DNA of 64,000 nucleotides from an uncultured Shimia sp. (lineage in GTDB: Bacteria > Pseudomonadota > Alphaproteobacteria > Rhodobacterales > Rhodobacteraceae). The notes below the pieces were generated by a model, which saw only the letters and a list, made by a program, of their open reading frames with translations, was not told the DNA's origin and did not search any database. Where the stretch lies: positions 162,270 through 226,269 of the forward strand of contig CALCOY010000014.1 of the NCBI GenBank assembly GCA_937897325.1. Direction: 5' to 3'. A program made the translations under genes and the position numbers. Shown piece by piece: positions 7,917-17,346 of the stretch. Each line of letters opens with the position of its first letter. Positions within the stretch are counted from its first letter, which is position 1.

Positions 7917-9997
7917 GCGGGCACCACGCCGATCAGAGCCGGGCGAGCATCCAATCCGATTTCTTCAAAGGACAGAACCGGATTCTCAATGCCCTTCGCG
8001 CGCATCAACGTGCGCAGAAACCTTCGACGCCGCGTGTTCGTCACAACCGCTGCATGAATCCCGCTCTGGCTGGCATCTCGCAGCTTTTCAGCCATGCTTT
8101 CGCCGAGTTTGTTGAAAAGCTCGGGCGGCAGAGCAATGTCGAGACCGCGTTCGGCATCAACCTGATAGGTGGAGAACGTATCCTCCCATTCGGGCGCAAG
8201 CTGGATGAGCGGCAATGTCCCGTCATCACGCTTCATTTCGGCCACCAGTTGGAAGCCAAGCCTCTGGCGTACCCTTTCGACAATAGCTTCGGGCTGCGCG
8301 TTCTGCGCCCGCGCTTCGACGATCGCTTCGAGGATCAGCGGCAGATTTCGGATCGAAACGCGTTCTTCCAGCAAGAGCCGGAGGACAGAATGCAAGACGT
8401 CGATCGGAACCTTGTCGGGTATAAGTTCGTCAAACAGCTTTCGGTTGGCCTCAGCCCGGACGGGATCCGTGATGTTGACCATTTCGCGCAAGAGGCGGCG
8501 CAAAGATTTCAGGGTCAGAAGGCGGCCAAAGTTCTGCTTGATGACTTCCAGCAGATGCGTGGCGAGAACCTCGGTCGGTGTAATGATCGTGGCGCCGGCG
8601 ACGGCTGCCTTCTCCTGATCGGATGCGGCGATCCAGCGGGCCGGTGCACCATAGACAGGTTCGGTGGTGTCGGTGCCGGTCGGCAGGCTGGTCGTTTTGT
8701 CAGCGGCCAGCGCCAGAACACTATCGGGTTGCACCTTGGCACGGGCTTGCTCGACCCCTTGGATGTGAATCACGTATGTTCCTTGCGGCAGGCCCGGATG
8801 ATCGGTTAGTCGGATCTCTGGCAAGATCAACCCAAAAACAGTGGCGACATGCGTCCGCATATTGGCGATCCGCGCGTCAAGACCCGTGCCTGTGTCCAGC
8901 ACCATACTGACGAGGTCCGGCGAAAACTCGACGTGAATGTCGTCCAGCTCCAGCACATCGCCCATGGACTTTTCGGACGGTGTCGGCTCGGTTTCTTCCG
9001 ACGGTGTCGCTTCGGTTTCAACTTTACTGGCATTGCGGTGCCCGATGAATGCAGCAATGCCAAGCCCGGTGGCTCCGAAGAGGAAAGGCGCAAACGGTAG
9101 TCCCGGGAAAAGTGCCAGCAGCGCCATCAATACGGCAACCGTGCCCAAAGCCGTCGGATGCCTGCCAAGCTGGCTGAATACGGCGAGGTCAGTCGCGCCC
9201 TGCGCACCGCCACGGGCCAACAGCAAAGCGGCTGCGATCGATATGATAACCGCCGGGATCTGCGAAACGAGGCCGTCGCCAACCGTCAAGATCGCGTAGG
9301 TTTCGAATGCGTTTCCCAAAGGCATGCCGTGAACGGCGATGCCCATGATCAGGCCAGCAACCAGGTTGAGAAGGGTAATTAGAAGGCCTGCGACGGCGTC
9401 TCCTTTGACGAACTTGGACGCGCCGTCCAAAGAACCGAAAAAGGTCGTTTCTGCCTGTTCCCGTTCGCGGCGTTCTTTGGCCTCGCGGTGATCGATGGCT
9501 CCGGCGGACATATCGCTGTCGATGGCAAGCTGCTTGCCGGGCATGCCATCCAGTGCAAAGCGTGCGCCGACTTCGGCCATGCGGGTCGCGCCCTTCGTGA
9601 TCACCATGAAATTGACAATCAGCAGCACGCAGAAAACGACCAGACCCAGAAAGACGCTACCACCCATAATAAACTGGGCAAATCCTTCGATCACATCACC
9701 GGCAGCACTTGTCCCGGTATGACCCTGCCCAATGATCAGCTTGGTCGAAGACACGTTCAAAGACAGCCTAAGCATGAGCGATGCCAGTAGGATTGTTGGA
9801 AACGCGGAGAAATCGAGGGGCCGCTCAATAAAAAGCGTGATCGTGAATATAAGGATTGCCAGCGCGAAGGATGCGGCAAGTCCGATGTCAAGCACCCAGG
9901 CAGGCATCGGCAGGATCATCATGACGATGATGGCCATCAAGGCGACAGCCAATAGAACCGTCGGGCTGAACAGCGCCCGTGCGTTCAGAGCTCCCAT
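7913..9997 (-). CDS. flhA: Flagellar export apparatus protein FlhA
   Basis: FlhA is the nonameric export-gate component whose cytoplasmic ring docks substrates and chaperones. The 694-residue product is full length. The N-terminal half holds about eight membrane helices and the conserved FHIPEP-family loop (GMPGKQLAIDSDMSAGAID, then EREQAETTFFGSLDGASKFV in part). The C-terminal half is the soluble FlhA-C domain. The next gene upstream, a lytic transglycosylase, ends 3 bases before the flhA start, so the whole block reads as one operon. Confidence 0.97.
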   Translation of the reverse strand: MGALNARALFSPTVLLAVALMAIIVMMILPMPAWVLDIGLAASFALAILIFTITLFIERPLDFSAFPTILLASLMLRLSLNVSSTKLIIGQGHTGTSAAGDVIEGFAQFIMGGSVFLGLVVFCVLLIVNFMVITKGATRMAEVGARFALDGMPGKQLAIDSDMSAGAIDHREAKERREREQAETTFFGSLDGASKFVKGDAVAGLLITLLNLVAGLIMGIAVHGMPLGNAFETYAILTVGDGLVSQIPAVIISIAAALLLARGGAQGATDLAVFSQLGRHPTALGTVAVLMALLALFPGLPFAPFLFGATGLGIAAFIGHRNASKVETEATPSEETEPTPSEKSMGDVLELDDIHVEFSPDLVSMVLDTGTGLDARIANMRTHVATVFGLILPEIRLTDHPGLPQGTYVIHIQGVEQARAKVQPDSVLALAADKTTSLPTGTDTTEPVYGAPARWIAASDQEKAAVAGATIITPTEVLATHLLEVIKQNFGRLLTLKSLRRLLREMVNITDPVRAEANRKLFDELIPDKVPIDVLHSVLRLLLEERVSIRNLPLILEAIVEARAQNAQPEAIVERVRQRLGFQLVAEMKRDDGTLPLIQLAPEWEDTFSTYQVDAERGLDIALPPELFNKLGESMAEKLRDASQSGIHAAVVTNTRRRRFLRTLMRAKGIENPVLSFEEIGLDARPALIGVVPA

Positions 9998-10000
9998 GGC

Positions 10001-10747
10001 CTACTGCCCTGCCAACGGCGCGCGCGCACCAAACATTGGAACCGCTTCGGCTGACTGCGCCAGCGGAACGAGTGAACCCCTGGATGATGCGGCGCCGCTT
10101 CGCCTCAAAAGAGGGTAGAGGTTTTGCCGCGGCTCCTGCGGCGGATCGCTTGATGCGACCAGGACGGGCGCGCTTTCTCCGTCCTCGCCGAGGTCGCTGT
10201 ATATCTTCTGAAACCTTTGCTTGTAGGCATCCGCAAAGACTGGTGTTCGCGAATGAAATGCGCCAGCAGCGTCCTTCCAGGAACCGAGCTCGACATAGAG
10301 CGACCGCAGAAACCTGGCCGCATAAAGGGCATTTGCGTCAGGGTCGAACATCTGATTGATTGATGTAAAGCCCTTGCCATGCCATCGGTAGTTCACCTGG
10401 AAGCAACCCAAATCAAAACTACGGGCGCCTTGCTTGAAATGGCGGAAGACAAAGGCCTGGGCGGCATCTTGCGTCTCAAACCAGTGGCCGGACCCTTCCA
10501 TGTTGACCGTCCATGGCCACGGCACCAGGTCTCCACTGCGCGTTCGTCCGGTTTCTGTTCGGGTAATGGCCTGGAGAATGCGGAACGGCACGTTTGTGGT
10601 TTCCGAAGCGCGGAGCGCAGCACGATCGCACATTTCTTCCAGTGAGGCCAAAGCTGGACTGGGGGCCAGTATGATCACGACTGACGAGATGAGAAAACTT
10701 ACAACAGTAGCCGCATAGTTCAAAAGGGTCGCACTAGTAGATGGCAT
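10001..10747 (-). CDS. Lytic transglycosylase, SLT domain, flagellar block
   Basis: Family 1 lytic transglycosylases cleave peptidoglycan. This 248-residue protein has an N-terminal hydrophobic signal (about residues 10-35, ending ALA), the SLT catalytic region ILQAITRTETGRTRSGDLV with the likely catalytic Glu, and the FDLGCFQVNYRWHGKGF motif. The ATG at 10747 is chosen because GGAG precedes it at the right distance; an open frame extends to 10789 without support. Its position between flhA and a motA-linked gene suggests that it opens the cell wall for the rod, a job done by FlgJ in enterobacteria. That role is inferred from context. Confidence 0.85.
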   Translation of the reverse strand: MPSTSATLLNYAATVVSFLISSVVIILAPSPALASLEEMCDRAALRASETTNVPFRILQAITRTETGRTRSGDLVPWPWTVNMEGSGHWFETQDAAQAFVFRHFKQGARSFDLGCFQVNYRWHGKGFTSINQMFDPDANALYAARFLRSLYVELGSWKDAAGAFHSRTPVFADAYKQRFQKIYSDLGEDGESAPVLVASSDPPQEPRQNLYPLLRRSGAASSRGSLVPLAQSAEAVPMFGARAPLAGQ

Positions 10748-10840
10748 GTACTTCGCTCCGTCCACACCGCCTTCTGGCGGCCTGACCACAGGTACGAGCG
10801 GTTCCTTTAGATTTCGTAAGCCATAGAAGACTTCCGAGAA

Positions 10841-13156
10841 TCATTCAGTGGAAGGGTCCAGCAGCCGCGGTGCCGAAATCAGATCGCGAATGCGGCCACG
10901 GGCCGAGGCACTTTCCTCCAAGGCAAGCGCGCTGCGCGAAAGCATACCTTCGATCGACGGATCATCCTCCATTTCGGCGCCAACAAGCGAAACCAAAGGC
11001 CCAACGACGTCCAAATCCGGCGGTGTCAGGGTCGTCCAATTGTCAGCTAGCACAGCTTGGCGCGCGGACGCCTCGCGCTCACCAACAGCTTCAAAAAGAC
11101 GGTGAGCATCCTCATGATCACCTTGTGCCGACTTGATCTTCGCACGCAGCATCTGGGCTTCAGAGGTGTCGAGTTGCGCGATCGCGGTCTCAGCTTCGGC
11201 GACATCCCCAAGCGCAAGTGCAATCTCCGCCTGCAGAATGCGCGCGTTCTGACTGCGCATTGGTCGTTCTGATGCTGTGAGAATGGTTTGCGCAAAGGAA
11301 GAAAATCCAAGATCTGAGAGACGCCGCGCGAGCATCAGACGTGTTCGGTTCTCGAGCGCGTCTGGTGAGAGTTGAAGATGCGCAAAACTATGTTCAAGAA
11401 AAGCGACATCACCGGCTGTTTCCGTGAGCAGGTTGAGCACATCAGATCGCAGCGTCTTCGTGTTCTCGGCTCCATCTCGTGCAATGATCCGATCAAGTGC
11501 ATCAAAGGCACGGCTGAACTGCTGCGATTGACCAAGCGCCAGAACATTGGCCCGCTTTAAAGCAGGACCAAGCGCGCCATCTCGATGCTCTAGCGCATAT
11601 GCTTCAATAAGTGTTGCTGTTTCCTCGGAAACCGGCCGCTTTTCCTCCAATCGCGTCTCGACAAAGGCGACCAAGGCTTCGGCAGATTGCTGCGAATTCG
11701 AGGCCACAACGTCTTCCAGACGAGCCGTCGCTTTTTCCGCTTTGCCGTCGTTCAAATCCAGCATGGCACGCGCCAAATCACCCGCTGGTCCCACAGGTTC
11801 GAGCAAACGCTCGACATTGCGCATGGCGGCCGACGCCGCATCAGGCATGTCAGATTCAAGCAAACGCCTGCTGAGCAAAGGCGCAAGATAAGTCCGCAAA
11901 TGAGCCGGCAGGGTGTTCAGCGTCCGAAGGGCGGCATTTGCATTCACATCGCTTGCACCTCTCGACGCATCTGCCGCAAGAACCGCCCAAAGCGCGACGG
12001 CCGAGTCGCAATGTCCAAGAGAATTGAGTTTCGACCCTCCGCGTACTGAGCCGAATTCAAGTATGTCCGCCATCTCCAGCCAAATCTCGGCTCGAGCCGC
12101 GAGGTCCGGGTCGAGTTCGATGATCTGCCGAGCCTCCGGTCCAAAACCAAAATGCAAATAGGTCTTTGCGAGCTTCTCGACAGCGCCATCATCAATACGG
12201 TCAAATTCCCCGTAGAGAGCATTCCGCCCTGCGGCGAACTGCACGGAAGCGGGTTTTCCGTCGGTCCAGCCCAGAACGTCTACCAAAGTAGGATCGGGGC
12301 ATAGCAGGCCTGTCGTACTTGCCAGATCCTGCCGAACGGCTTCGGTCGCGCCCGGATCATCGCTGGTGTGTACGCGTAGATTGCTGGCCGCACTAGCCAA
12401 CTCTGCTCGTGCAGCTTGTTCAATCAACATCTCAAGATCGATAGGGCCGTCGCCTGTCGGCAAACGAACTGCACTGCGATTGGGATCAGCAGTCAGGATG
12501 CCGCGCGTTGCGGCGCGTCCGATCCCCTGCGCAAGCTGCTGTTGCAATTGCGCCAACTCTTCTTTGTTGGGCTGATCTTCCTCGTCCAACACCCTCGTTG
12601 ACGGACCATCCTGCCGGAAGATCGGATTGGGTCGCGACAGTTGCGCAAAATCAGGTAGCCGTCCTGGCGCAGATGTTGGACTCACATTGGTGACCGTTGA
12701 GGAGACGTTTCTTGGCTTGCCATCAAACGAAAGCCGCCCCTGACCGAGGAAGGCCAGATCTGAAGAGGCGATATCCAATATTTGTCGAACCTCGCCCTGA
12801 TCTGCCCGCTCCGAGACATCGATCACCAGAAGATTACTACTCTCCAAAATGGTCGAGATCTCGCATGCACAGCCTAGTTCCAAAAACAGTTCTGAGGGTG
12901 TCGATTGGACAGAGCTGATACGCGCCTGATCGATACGCCTAAAGATGTCCTGCGTGTTGAAACCATCACTGTGTCCCGAAAGGCGTATCCGGGCAGTGCG
13001 ATCCCCTTCGTCGATTGACCAATCGGCCTCGAGCGGTACCGAAAGAACAAGGCGGGTATAGGCCCCGTGCTCACCCGATCGCACAACGACCGGCGCTGCA
13101 AACAATGGCCAGGCTGCGACAAGACATACAAAGGCGATGATGATCCGGCAGGTCAT
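10841..13156 (-). CDS. Large periplasmic protein with TPR-like repeats, motA-linked, unknown function
   Basis: The 771-residue product starts with a signal peptide (residues 1-20, cleavage after LFA-A) and an N-terminal beta-rich segment (VVVRSGEHGAYTRLVLSV) of AMIN-like character. The rest, from about residue 330, is alanine- and leucine-rich helical repeat resembling tetratricopeptide or Sel1 solenoids. Its ATG overlaps the motA stop by four bases, so it is translationally coupled to motA. The same block has a MotE-like gene. In rhizobia MotE is a periplasmic chaperone for the stator-associated MotC, and this protein could be a larger functional counterpart of MotC; that is inference. I do not recognise a named family for the full protein. 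Confidence 0.8.
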   Translation of the reverse strand: MTCRIIIAFVCLVAAWPLFAAPVVVRSGEHGAYTRLVLSVPLEADWSIDEGDRTARIRLSGHSDGFNTQDIFRRIDQARISSVQSTPSELFLELGCACEISTILESSNLLVIDVSERADQGEVRQILDIASSDLAFLGQGRLSFDGKPRNVSSTVTNVSPTSAPGRLPDFAQLSRPNPIFRQDGPSTRVLDEEDQPNKEELAQLQQQLAQGIGRAATRGILTADPNRSAVRLPTGDGPIDLEMLIEQAARAELASAASNLRVHTSDDPGATEAVRQDLASTTGLLCPDPTLVDVLGWTDGKPASVQFAAGRNALYGEFDRIDDGAVEKLAKTYLHFGFGPEARQIIELDPDLAARAEIWLEMADILEFGSVRGGSKLNSLGHCDSAVALWAVLAADASRGASDVNANAALRTLNTLPAHLRTYLAPLLSRRLLESDMPDAASAAMRNVERLLEPVGPAGDLARAMLDLNDGKAEKATARLEDVVASNSQQSAEALVAFVETRLEEKRPVSEETATLIEAYALEHRDGALGPALKRANVLALGQSQQFSRAFDALDRIIARDGAENTKTLRSDVLNLLTETAGDVAFLEHSFAHLQLSPDALENRTRLMLARRLSDLGFSSFAQTILTASERPMRSQNARILQAEIALALGDVAEAETAIAQLDTSEAQMLRAKIKSAQGDHEDAHRLFEAVGEREASARQAVLADNWTTLTPPDLDVVGPLVSLVGAEMEDDPSIEGMLSRSALALEESASARGRIRDLISAPRLLDPSTE

Positions 13157-14022
13157 GCGGCGTTTTGCTTAACCGACTTCAAAGCCTCTTCAAGCTCAGA
13201 AAAACTTGGGCGGCAGTGGGAGGGTGTATTTTGACGGCCCACCTCAATGCAGATATTGGTAGAGTGATTGTGCAGATTCGCGACAAGAACTTCCCGGATC
13301 AGTTGGTAAAAATGTCCGTCCTGTTCCACCACGGCTTTGACCTTGGACGCGAAAGGACCGACAAGACCGTAGGCCAAGAAAACCCCAAGAAATGTTCCAA
13401 CCAGGGCCCCCCCGATCAACTTGCCAAGGACCTCGGGTGGTTGATCGATTGATCCCATTGTCTTGATGACACCAAGAACGGCGGCAACGATCCCAAGGGC
13501 AGGAAGACCATCGGCCACTGTTTGAAGCGCGTGGCTAGAATGCATTGCATGATGCATATTCGCTTCCATGCGCTTTTCCAGGACTTCTTCAACCTGGTGT
13601 GGGTCATCATAGTTCATTGACGCAGAGCGGAGTGTGTCGCAGATAAGTGCCGTTGCCTCTTTGTCCGCGATGATTTTCGGATAACGCGAGAAGATGTCCG
13701 AATTCTCGGGATCTTCAATGTGCTCTTCGACCGAAACCGGATTTTGTCGACCTAACCGGATGAGTTCGAACAACAAACATAGTAGATCTCGATAGTCTTC
13801 ATTCATCCATTTCGCCCCTTTGAAGACTTTCCCAATATCCTTGAGGGTGTGTTTCACCTCCGCCATCGAATTGCTGATCAAGAACGCACCGACGGCTGCG
13901 CCGCCAATCATGGTCATCTCGAAAGGGAGTGACTTTAGAATAATACCCATTTTGCCGCCGGCGGCCAAATAGCCACCGAAGACCATCACAAATATCGTAA
14001 TGATCCCGACAATGCCGATCAT
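13153..14022 (-). CDS. motA: Flagellar motor stator protein MotA
   Basis: MotA is the proton-channel stator subunit that turns the rotor. The 289-residue product has four membrane helices (residues 2-22, 33-52, about 168-190 and 203-225). The cytoplasmic loop contains the rotor-contacting charged region RLGRQNPVSVEEHIEDP. The conserved proline-rich TM3 start is present (GLPALGIVAAVLGVIKTMG). motB is not adjacent and not in the window, which is unusual because motA and motB are often paired. Confidence 0.95.
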   Translation of the reverse strand: MIGIVGIITIFVMVFGGYLAAGGKMGIILKSLPFEMTMIGGAAVGAFLISNSMAEVKHTLKDIGKVFKGAKWMNEDYRDLLCLLFELIRLGRQNPVSVEEHIEDPENSDIFSRYPKIIADKEATALICDTLRSASMNYDDPHQVEEVLEKRMEANMHHAMHSSHALQTVADGLPALGIVAAVLGVIKTMGSIDQPPEVLGKLIGGALVGTFLGVFLAYGLVGPFASKVKAVVEQDGHFYQLIREVLVANLHNHSTNICIEVGRQNTPSHCRPSFSELEEALKSVKQNAA

Positions 14023-14090
14023 AACATACTCCGTTCGCTTACAACTCGGCCTTATACTCGCAGGACCAAGTTAAGAAAGTTTGCCTACTT

Positions 14091-14684
14091 TCACGACTTT
14101 GGCGTGTTTGCGTTTCGTCCAGCAAGAATGACGCTGATCGAATAGCCAATCTGGGGATCCAGACCCGCCATTATTGCCGCAGCAGCGTCTGGTCGCATCC
14201 GTCCGAGAAAGCCCGCGGCAAACTCCGGTTCCATCGCTTCAAAAAGGCGCGCTGCATCTTTGGGTTTCATGTTCTGGTAGACATCAGTCAGGCGCGTCAG
14301 ATCGTCTTCTGCGGCCGTATCGGTCTGGGCCAAGGTCGCGCGCAACCGGGCTTCGGCCTGTTCCAATGCCTCAAGGCGACGTTCGACCTCTTGGGTGGCA
14401 ATCTCAAGCGTTCTCGTGCGAAGCTTGGCCTGTTCTTCGCGATCGGCCACCCGGCGCTCCCGTTCGTTCAGCGCGTCGAGAAGCGTTTGTATCTCGGCGC
14501 GATCCAATGACGCGGGCTCCGTTTCTGCCGGATCGGGTGCGTCGGCATTCATGAACGATAAATCCACCTGCGCCATGGCTTCATCGGCGCTGGTCGCGAT
14601 GCGCACGCCCGCAGAAAATGTGAAAAGCAATGCAATCATCACGATCGAGCCGCGACCAGCGGTCTTACGAAAGTGGCGTTTCAT
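14091..14684 (-). CDS. motE: MotE-like protein (MgtE N-domain, coiled coil)
   Basis: The 197-residue product has one N-terminal membrane or signal segment (residues 13-33), a long coiled coil (residues 60-135, rich in EARLRATLAQ-type heptads) and a C-terminal MgtE intracellular N-type domain (YQNMKPKDAARLFEAMEPEF, then FLGRMRPDAAAAIMAGLDP). That layout matches MotE-family proteins, which in Sinorhizobium assist folding of MotC. It lies between motA and a PflI-like gene. The symbol is by family resemblance and not by shown function. Confidence 0.75.
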   Translation of the reverse strand: MKRHFRKTAGRGSIVMIALLFTFSAGVRIATSADEAMAQVDLSFMNADAPDPAETEPASLDRAEIQTLLDALNERERRVADREEQAKLRTRTLEIATQEVERRLEALEQAEARLRATLAQTDTAAEDDLTRLTDVYQNMKPKDAARLFEAMEPEFAAGFLGRMRPDAAAAIMAGLDPQIGYSISVILAGRNANTPKS

Positions 14685-15070
14685 CGGGCCTCCCCGTTTG
14701 ATCGGCGTATGAACATTGGCTCACCTGTTGGAGGCGGCGCCGCGGGTTCTGTTACGTATGGCTGCTTGGCCAAAGGTTCTGGCGTTTCGGGGACGTCGTG
14801 CAGTGCGGCCATCTGCAATTCGAGCCGGCGCGAGATGTCCTCAGCGCGCTTTGTCAGATCGGTCAGTGTTTCTGCAGAAACTGAGGCCGTTTTCTGTGCA
14901 GCGGACAGCGTCCGCGTTAGATCGTCCACCTGCGCAGAGAGAACAGCGACCGCACCGCCCACGCCCTTTTCAAGATTATTGAAGCGGTTGAGGCGCCTGC
15001 CGAGGACGTAGCAGTAGATCCCCGCACCTAAGGCACCCGCGACCAGAAAAATGTCGGCAATCAGATCCAT
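14681..15070 (-). CDS. Single-pass coiled-coil protein, PflI-like (DUF6468-type)
   Basis: The 129-residue product has one membrane helix (residues 4-24), a coiled-coil region (residues 30-90) and a proline-rich tail (PETPEPLAKQPYVTEPAAPP). This architecture and the position beside fliL and motE resemble the Caulobacter flagellar positioning protein PflI. The gene overlaps the motE-like gene by four bases and starts 8 bases after the fliL stop. In many relatives fliM would stand next to fliL, and here it does not. Function is inferred from layout and neighbours only. Confidence 0.6.
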   Translation of the reverse strand: MDLIADIFLVAGALGAGIYCYVLGRRLNRFNNLEKGVGGAVAVLSAQVDDLTRTLSAAQKTASVSAETLTDLTKRAEDISRRLELQMAALHDVPETPEPLAKQPYVTEPAAPPPTGEPMFIRRSNGEAR

Positions 15071-15078
15071 GCTATTCC

Positions 15079-15582
15079 TCAGTTCAAGACAAATTCCACA
15101 ACGAGCAGATCTGTGACACGCCCCTCCCCGGCAACGATCTGAACACGTCTCAACATCTGTGCACGTATCCGTGTGAGCGCCGAGGCGTTCTCGATATCAC
15201 TGATCTCAAGCGCCCTGAGATAACCGTTCAAAACATCAACGATGCGCGGCATTACGGTCTCGACCTCTTCCTGATACTGGGTTGGGACCTCAAGATTCGC
15301 ACGAAACCGGAGATGCTGCCTCCGCGATGCTGGCGAAAGCGACACGACAAGTGGCTCAATTGGCACAAACGAGGCATTCGCAAGATTGAGATCCCCGGCC
15401 ATCTCTTTTTTAGGGGCGTCTTCATGCGATTCGGCGCCAAACAACATGCCCGAGAATGTCGTGTAGAAGCCTCCTGCACTGCCCAGCAACAGCGCGCAAA
15501 CCGCCAATATCAGGGGCGTTTTTGACGACTTCTTGGTTTCTTCATCACCTTCTTCGGCGACATTTGCTGTAGCGTCGGTCAT
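15079..15582 (-). CDS. fliL: Flagellar basal body-associated protein FliL
   Basis: FliL is a single-pass inner-membrane protein that rings the stator and supports torque. The 167-residue product has a short acidic cytoplasmic head, a membrane helix (residues 24-45), and the FliL domain with FVPIEPLVVSLSP and a C-terminal ARTDLLVVEFVLN-like ending (VTDLLVVEFVLN). It matches canonical FliL better than the gene at 5120-5626. It begins the minus-strand mot/export block and diverges from fliF, with about 120 bases between the two starts. Confidence 0.88.
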   Translation of the reverse strand: MTDATANVAEEGDEETKKSSKTPLILAVCALLLGSAGGFYTTFSGMLFGAESHEDAPKKEMAGDLNLANASFVPIEPLVVSLSPASRRQHLRFRANLEVPTQYQEEVETVMPRIVDVLNGYLRALEISDIENASALTRIRAQMLRRVQIVAGEGRVTDLLVVEFVLN

Positions 15583-15702
15583 GGATCCACACCTGCTTGT
15601 CTCTAAGGGGTACTAGCTCAGATGAACTAACTGATTGTTAAGGCGGATCGTTCATTGCTGCATCCGAGGCTGAGCAGAAAGCTCGGTATGACGGAGGCTG
15701 GT

Positions 15703-17346
15703 GTGCAGCAGTTAATGAGTGTCTGGAACGGGCTGGACTTGCGCCGACAAATTGTTGTTGTCGGTGCTACGGCGGCAGTTTTTCTCGCGGTTCTGACGAT
15801 GTCGCGGATGGCATCGGCCCCGAATATGACCCTGCTTTATGCGGGGTTGGAGAGCGGTGCGGCAGGCGACGTTGTTACAGCACTCGAACAGCGGGGCGTT
15901 CCCTTTGAGGTGCGGGGCGGATCGATCTTTGTAGCTTCAAGCGATCGCGACGCGCTCCGGATGACGCTGGCAAGCGAAGGTCTTCCGGCAAATGGCAACC
16001 GCGGCTACGAGCTTCTTGACTCGCTCTCGGGCTTCGGCACGACCTCGCAAATGTTCGACGCGGCATATTGGCGGGCGAAAGAGGGCGAGTTGGCACGCAC
16101 GATTGTTGCAAGCCCTGCGGTCGCCATGGCCAGGGTCCACATTGCCGCGACGGGTTCGAACCCATTTCAGCGCGGCGTCACACCCAAAGCCTCGATTTCC
16201 ATCACCCCAGCTGGCGCGGAACTTACTCCCGCCCAGGCTAAATCCATCCGGTTTCTCGTGTCTTCCGCCGTGTCTGGTCTTGCCCCGGAAGATGTCGCTG
16301 TCATTGACACCAACGGGATCCTGATAGGAGCGACCGATGACGCCGCGCAATCCAGCGGCAATGACGACAAAGCTGAAATGTTGCGAGACCGCGTCGAACG
16401 CCTGCTGGAAGCACGCGTCGGTTTCGGCAATGCCGTGGTCGAGGTCAGCGTCGATACTGTGAACGAAACAGAAGAAATCCGGGAGCGCCGCTTTGATCCC
16501 GAAAGTCGCGTTGCGATCAGCACAGACACCGAAGAACGTACAAACAGTTCCAATGAGGCAGGAGGTGGTGATGTCACGGTGGCGTCCAACCTCCCCGACG
16601 GTGAACTGGGTGGGGGTGGTGAAAACACTTCATCTCAGAACTCCGAAACGCGCGAACGTATCAACTACGAAGTGTCTGAAACCGAACGTGCAATTGTGCG
16701 CGCACCGGGGGCGATCAAACGTCTTACCGTCGCTGTTCTGGTCGGCGATGTGGTTCGTATGGATACCGCAGGTGTGGAGCAACGAAACCCCAGAAGCGAA
16801 GAGGAACTGGATGCACTGCGCGAGCTGGTCTCGTCCGCCGTCGGGTTTGACGAAAGCCGCGGTGACGTTATCACGATAAAATCGATGCCGTTGCAATCCG
16901 TACCGGCTCAGGGCACAGCGGCGAGTGTGTCGCTCTTTGATCGCGTCAATCTGGATATCATGTCGCTGATCCAGATGGCGATCCTGGCCTTGGTGACGGT
17001 GATCCTCGGGCTCTTTGTCATCAAACCTTTGCTCGCCAGACCTGCGCCGCCTACCCAAAACGCACAAGTCAGCCTTCCACCTATGGAACCTGACAACACT
17101 GCGGCGAGCTCCAGCCAAGATCTTCTAGCGCTCGATGGGGAGATTGGTGGAGAAGACGACTTCCCCAGCTTGGACATCCCAATGTCTTCCGGTTTCTCGG
17201 ATTTGCCGGACCTACCCGCGATCGGAGATGTTTCAACAGGGGCCGAAGATCCGGTGGATCGCCTTCGGGCCATGATTGGAGAGCGGCAGGAAGAAACTGT
17301 TGAAATCCTGCGTAACTGGCTTGAAGAGAAAGAGGAGCGGGCCTAG
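15703..17346 (+). CDS. fliF: Flagellar MS-ring protein FliF
   Basis: FliF forms the MS ring in the inner membrane, the base of the flagellum. The protein has a first membrane helix near residues 16-38, the ring-building motifs (MTLLYAGLESGAAGDVVTAL, then GTTSQMFDAAYWRAKEGELA), an acidic and glycine-rich central loop (residues 275-325), a second membrane helix near residues 430-452 and an acidic C-terminal FliG-binding tail. GTG 15703 is chosen as start because GGAGG (15693-15697) stands 5 bases in front; an open frame reaches back to a TTG at 15655. It leads the plus-strand fliF-fliH-fliN-fliP run. fliG, often next to fliF, is absent. Confidence 0.93.
   Translation: MQQLMSVWNGLDLRRQIVVVGATAAVFLAVLTMSRMASAPNMTLLYAGLESGAAGDVVTALEQRGVPFEVRGGSIFVASSDRDALRMTLASEGLPANGNRGYELLDSLSGFGTTSQMFDAAYWRAKEGELARTIVASPAVAMARVHIAATGSNPFQRGVTPKASISITPAGAELTPAQAKSIRFLVSSAVSGLAPEDVAVIDTNGILIGATDDAAQSSGNDDKAEMLRDRVERLLEARVGFGNAVVEVSVDTVNETEEIRERRFDPESRVAISTDTEERTNSSNEAGGGDVTVASNLPDGELGGGGENTSSQNSETRERINYEVSETERAIVRAPGAIKRLTVAVLVGDVVRMDTAGVEQRNPRSEEELDALRELVSSAVGFDESRGDVITIKSMPLQSVPAQGTAASVSLFDRVNLDIMSLIQMAILALVTVILGLFVIKPLLARPAPPTQNAQVSLPPMEPDNTAASSSQDLLALDGEIGGEDDFPSLDIPMSSGFSDLPDLPAIGDVSTGAEDPVDRLRAMIGERQEETVEILRNWLEEKEERA

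Noticed and set aside
8054..8809. Long plus-strand open frame of 251 codons
   Set aside because: It lies wholly inside flhA on the other strand, and its translation has no family likeness.
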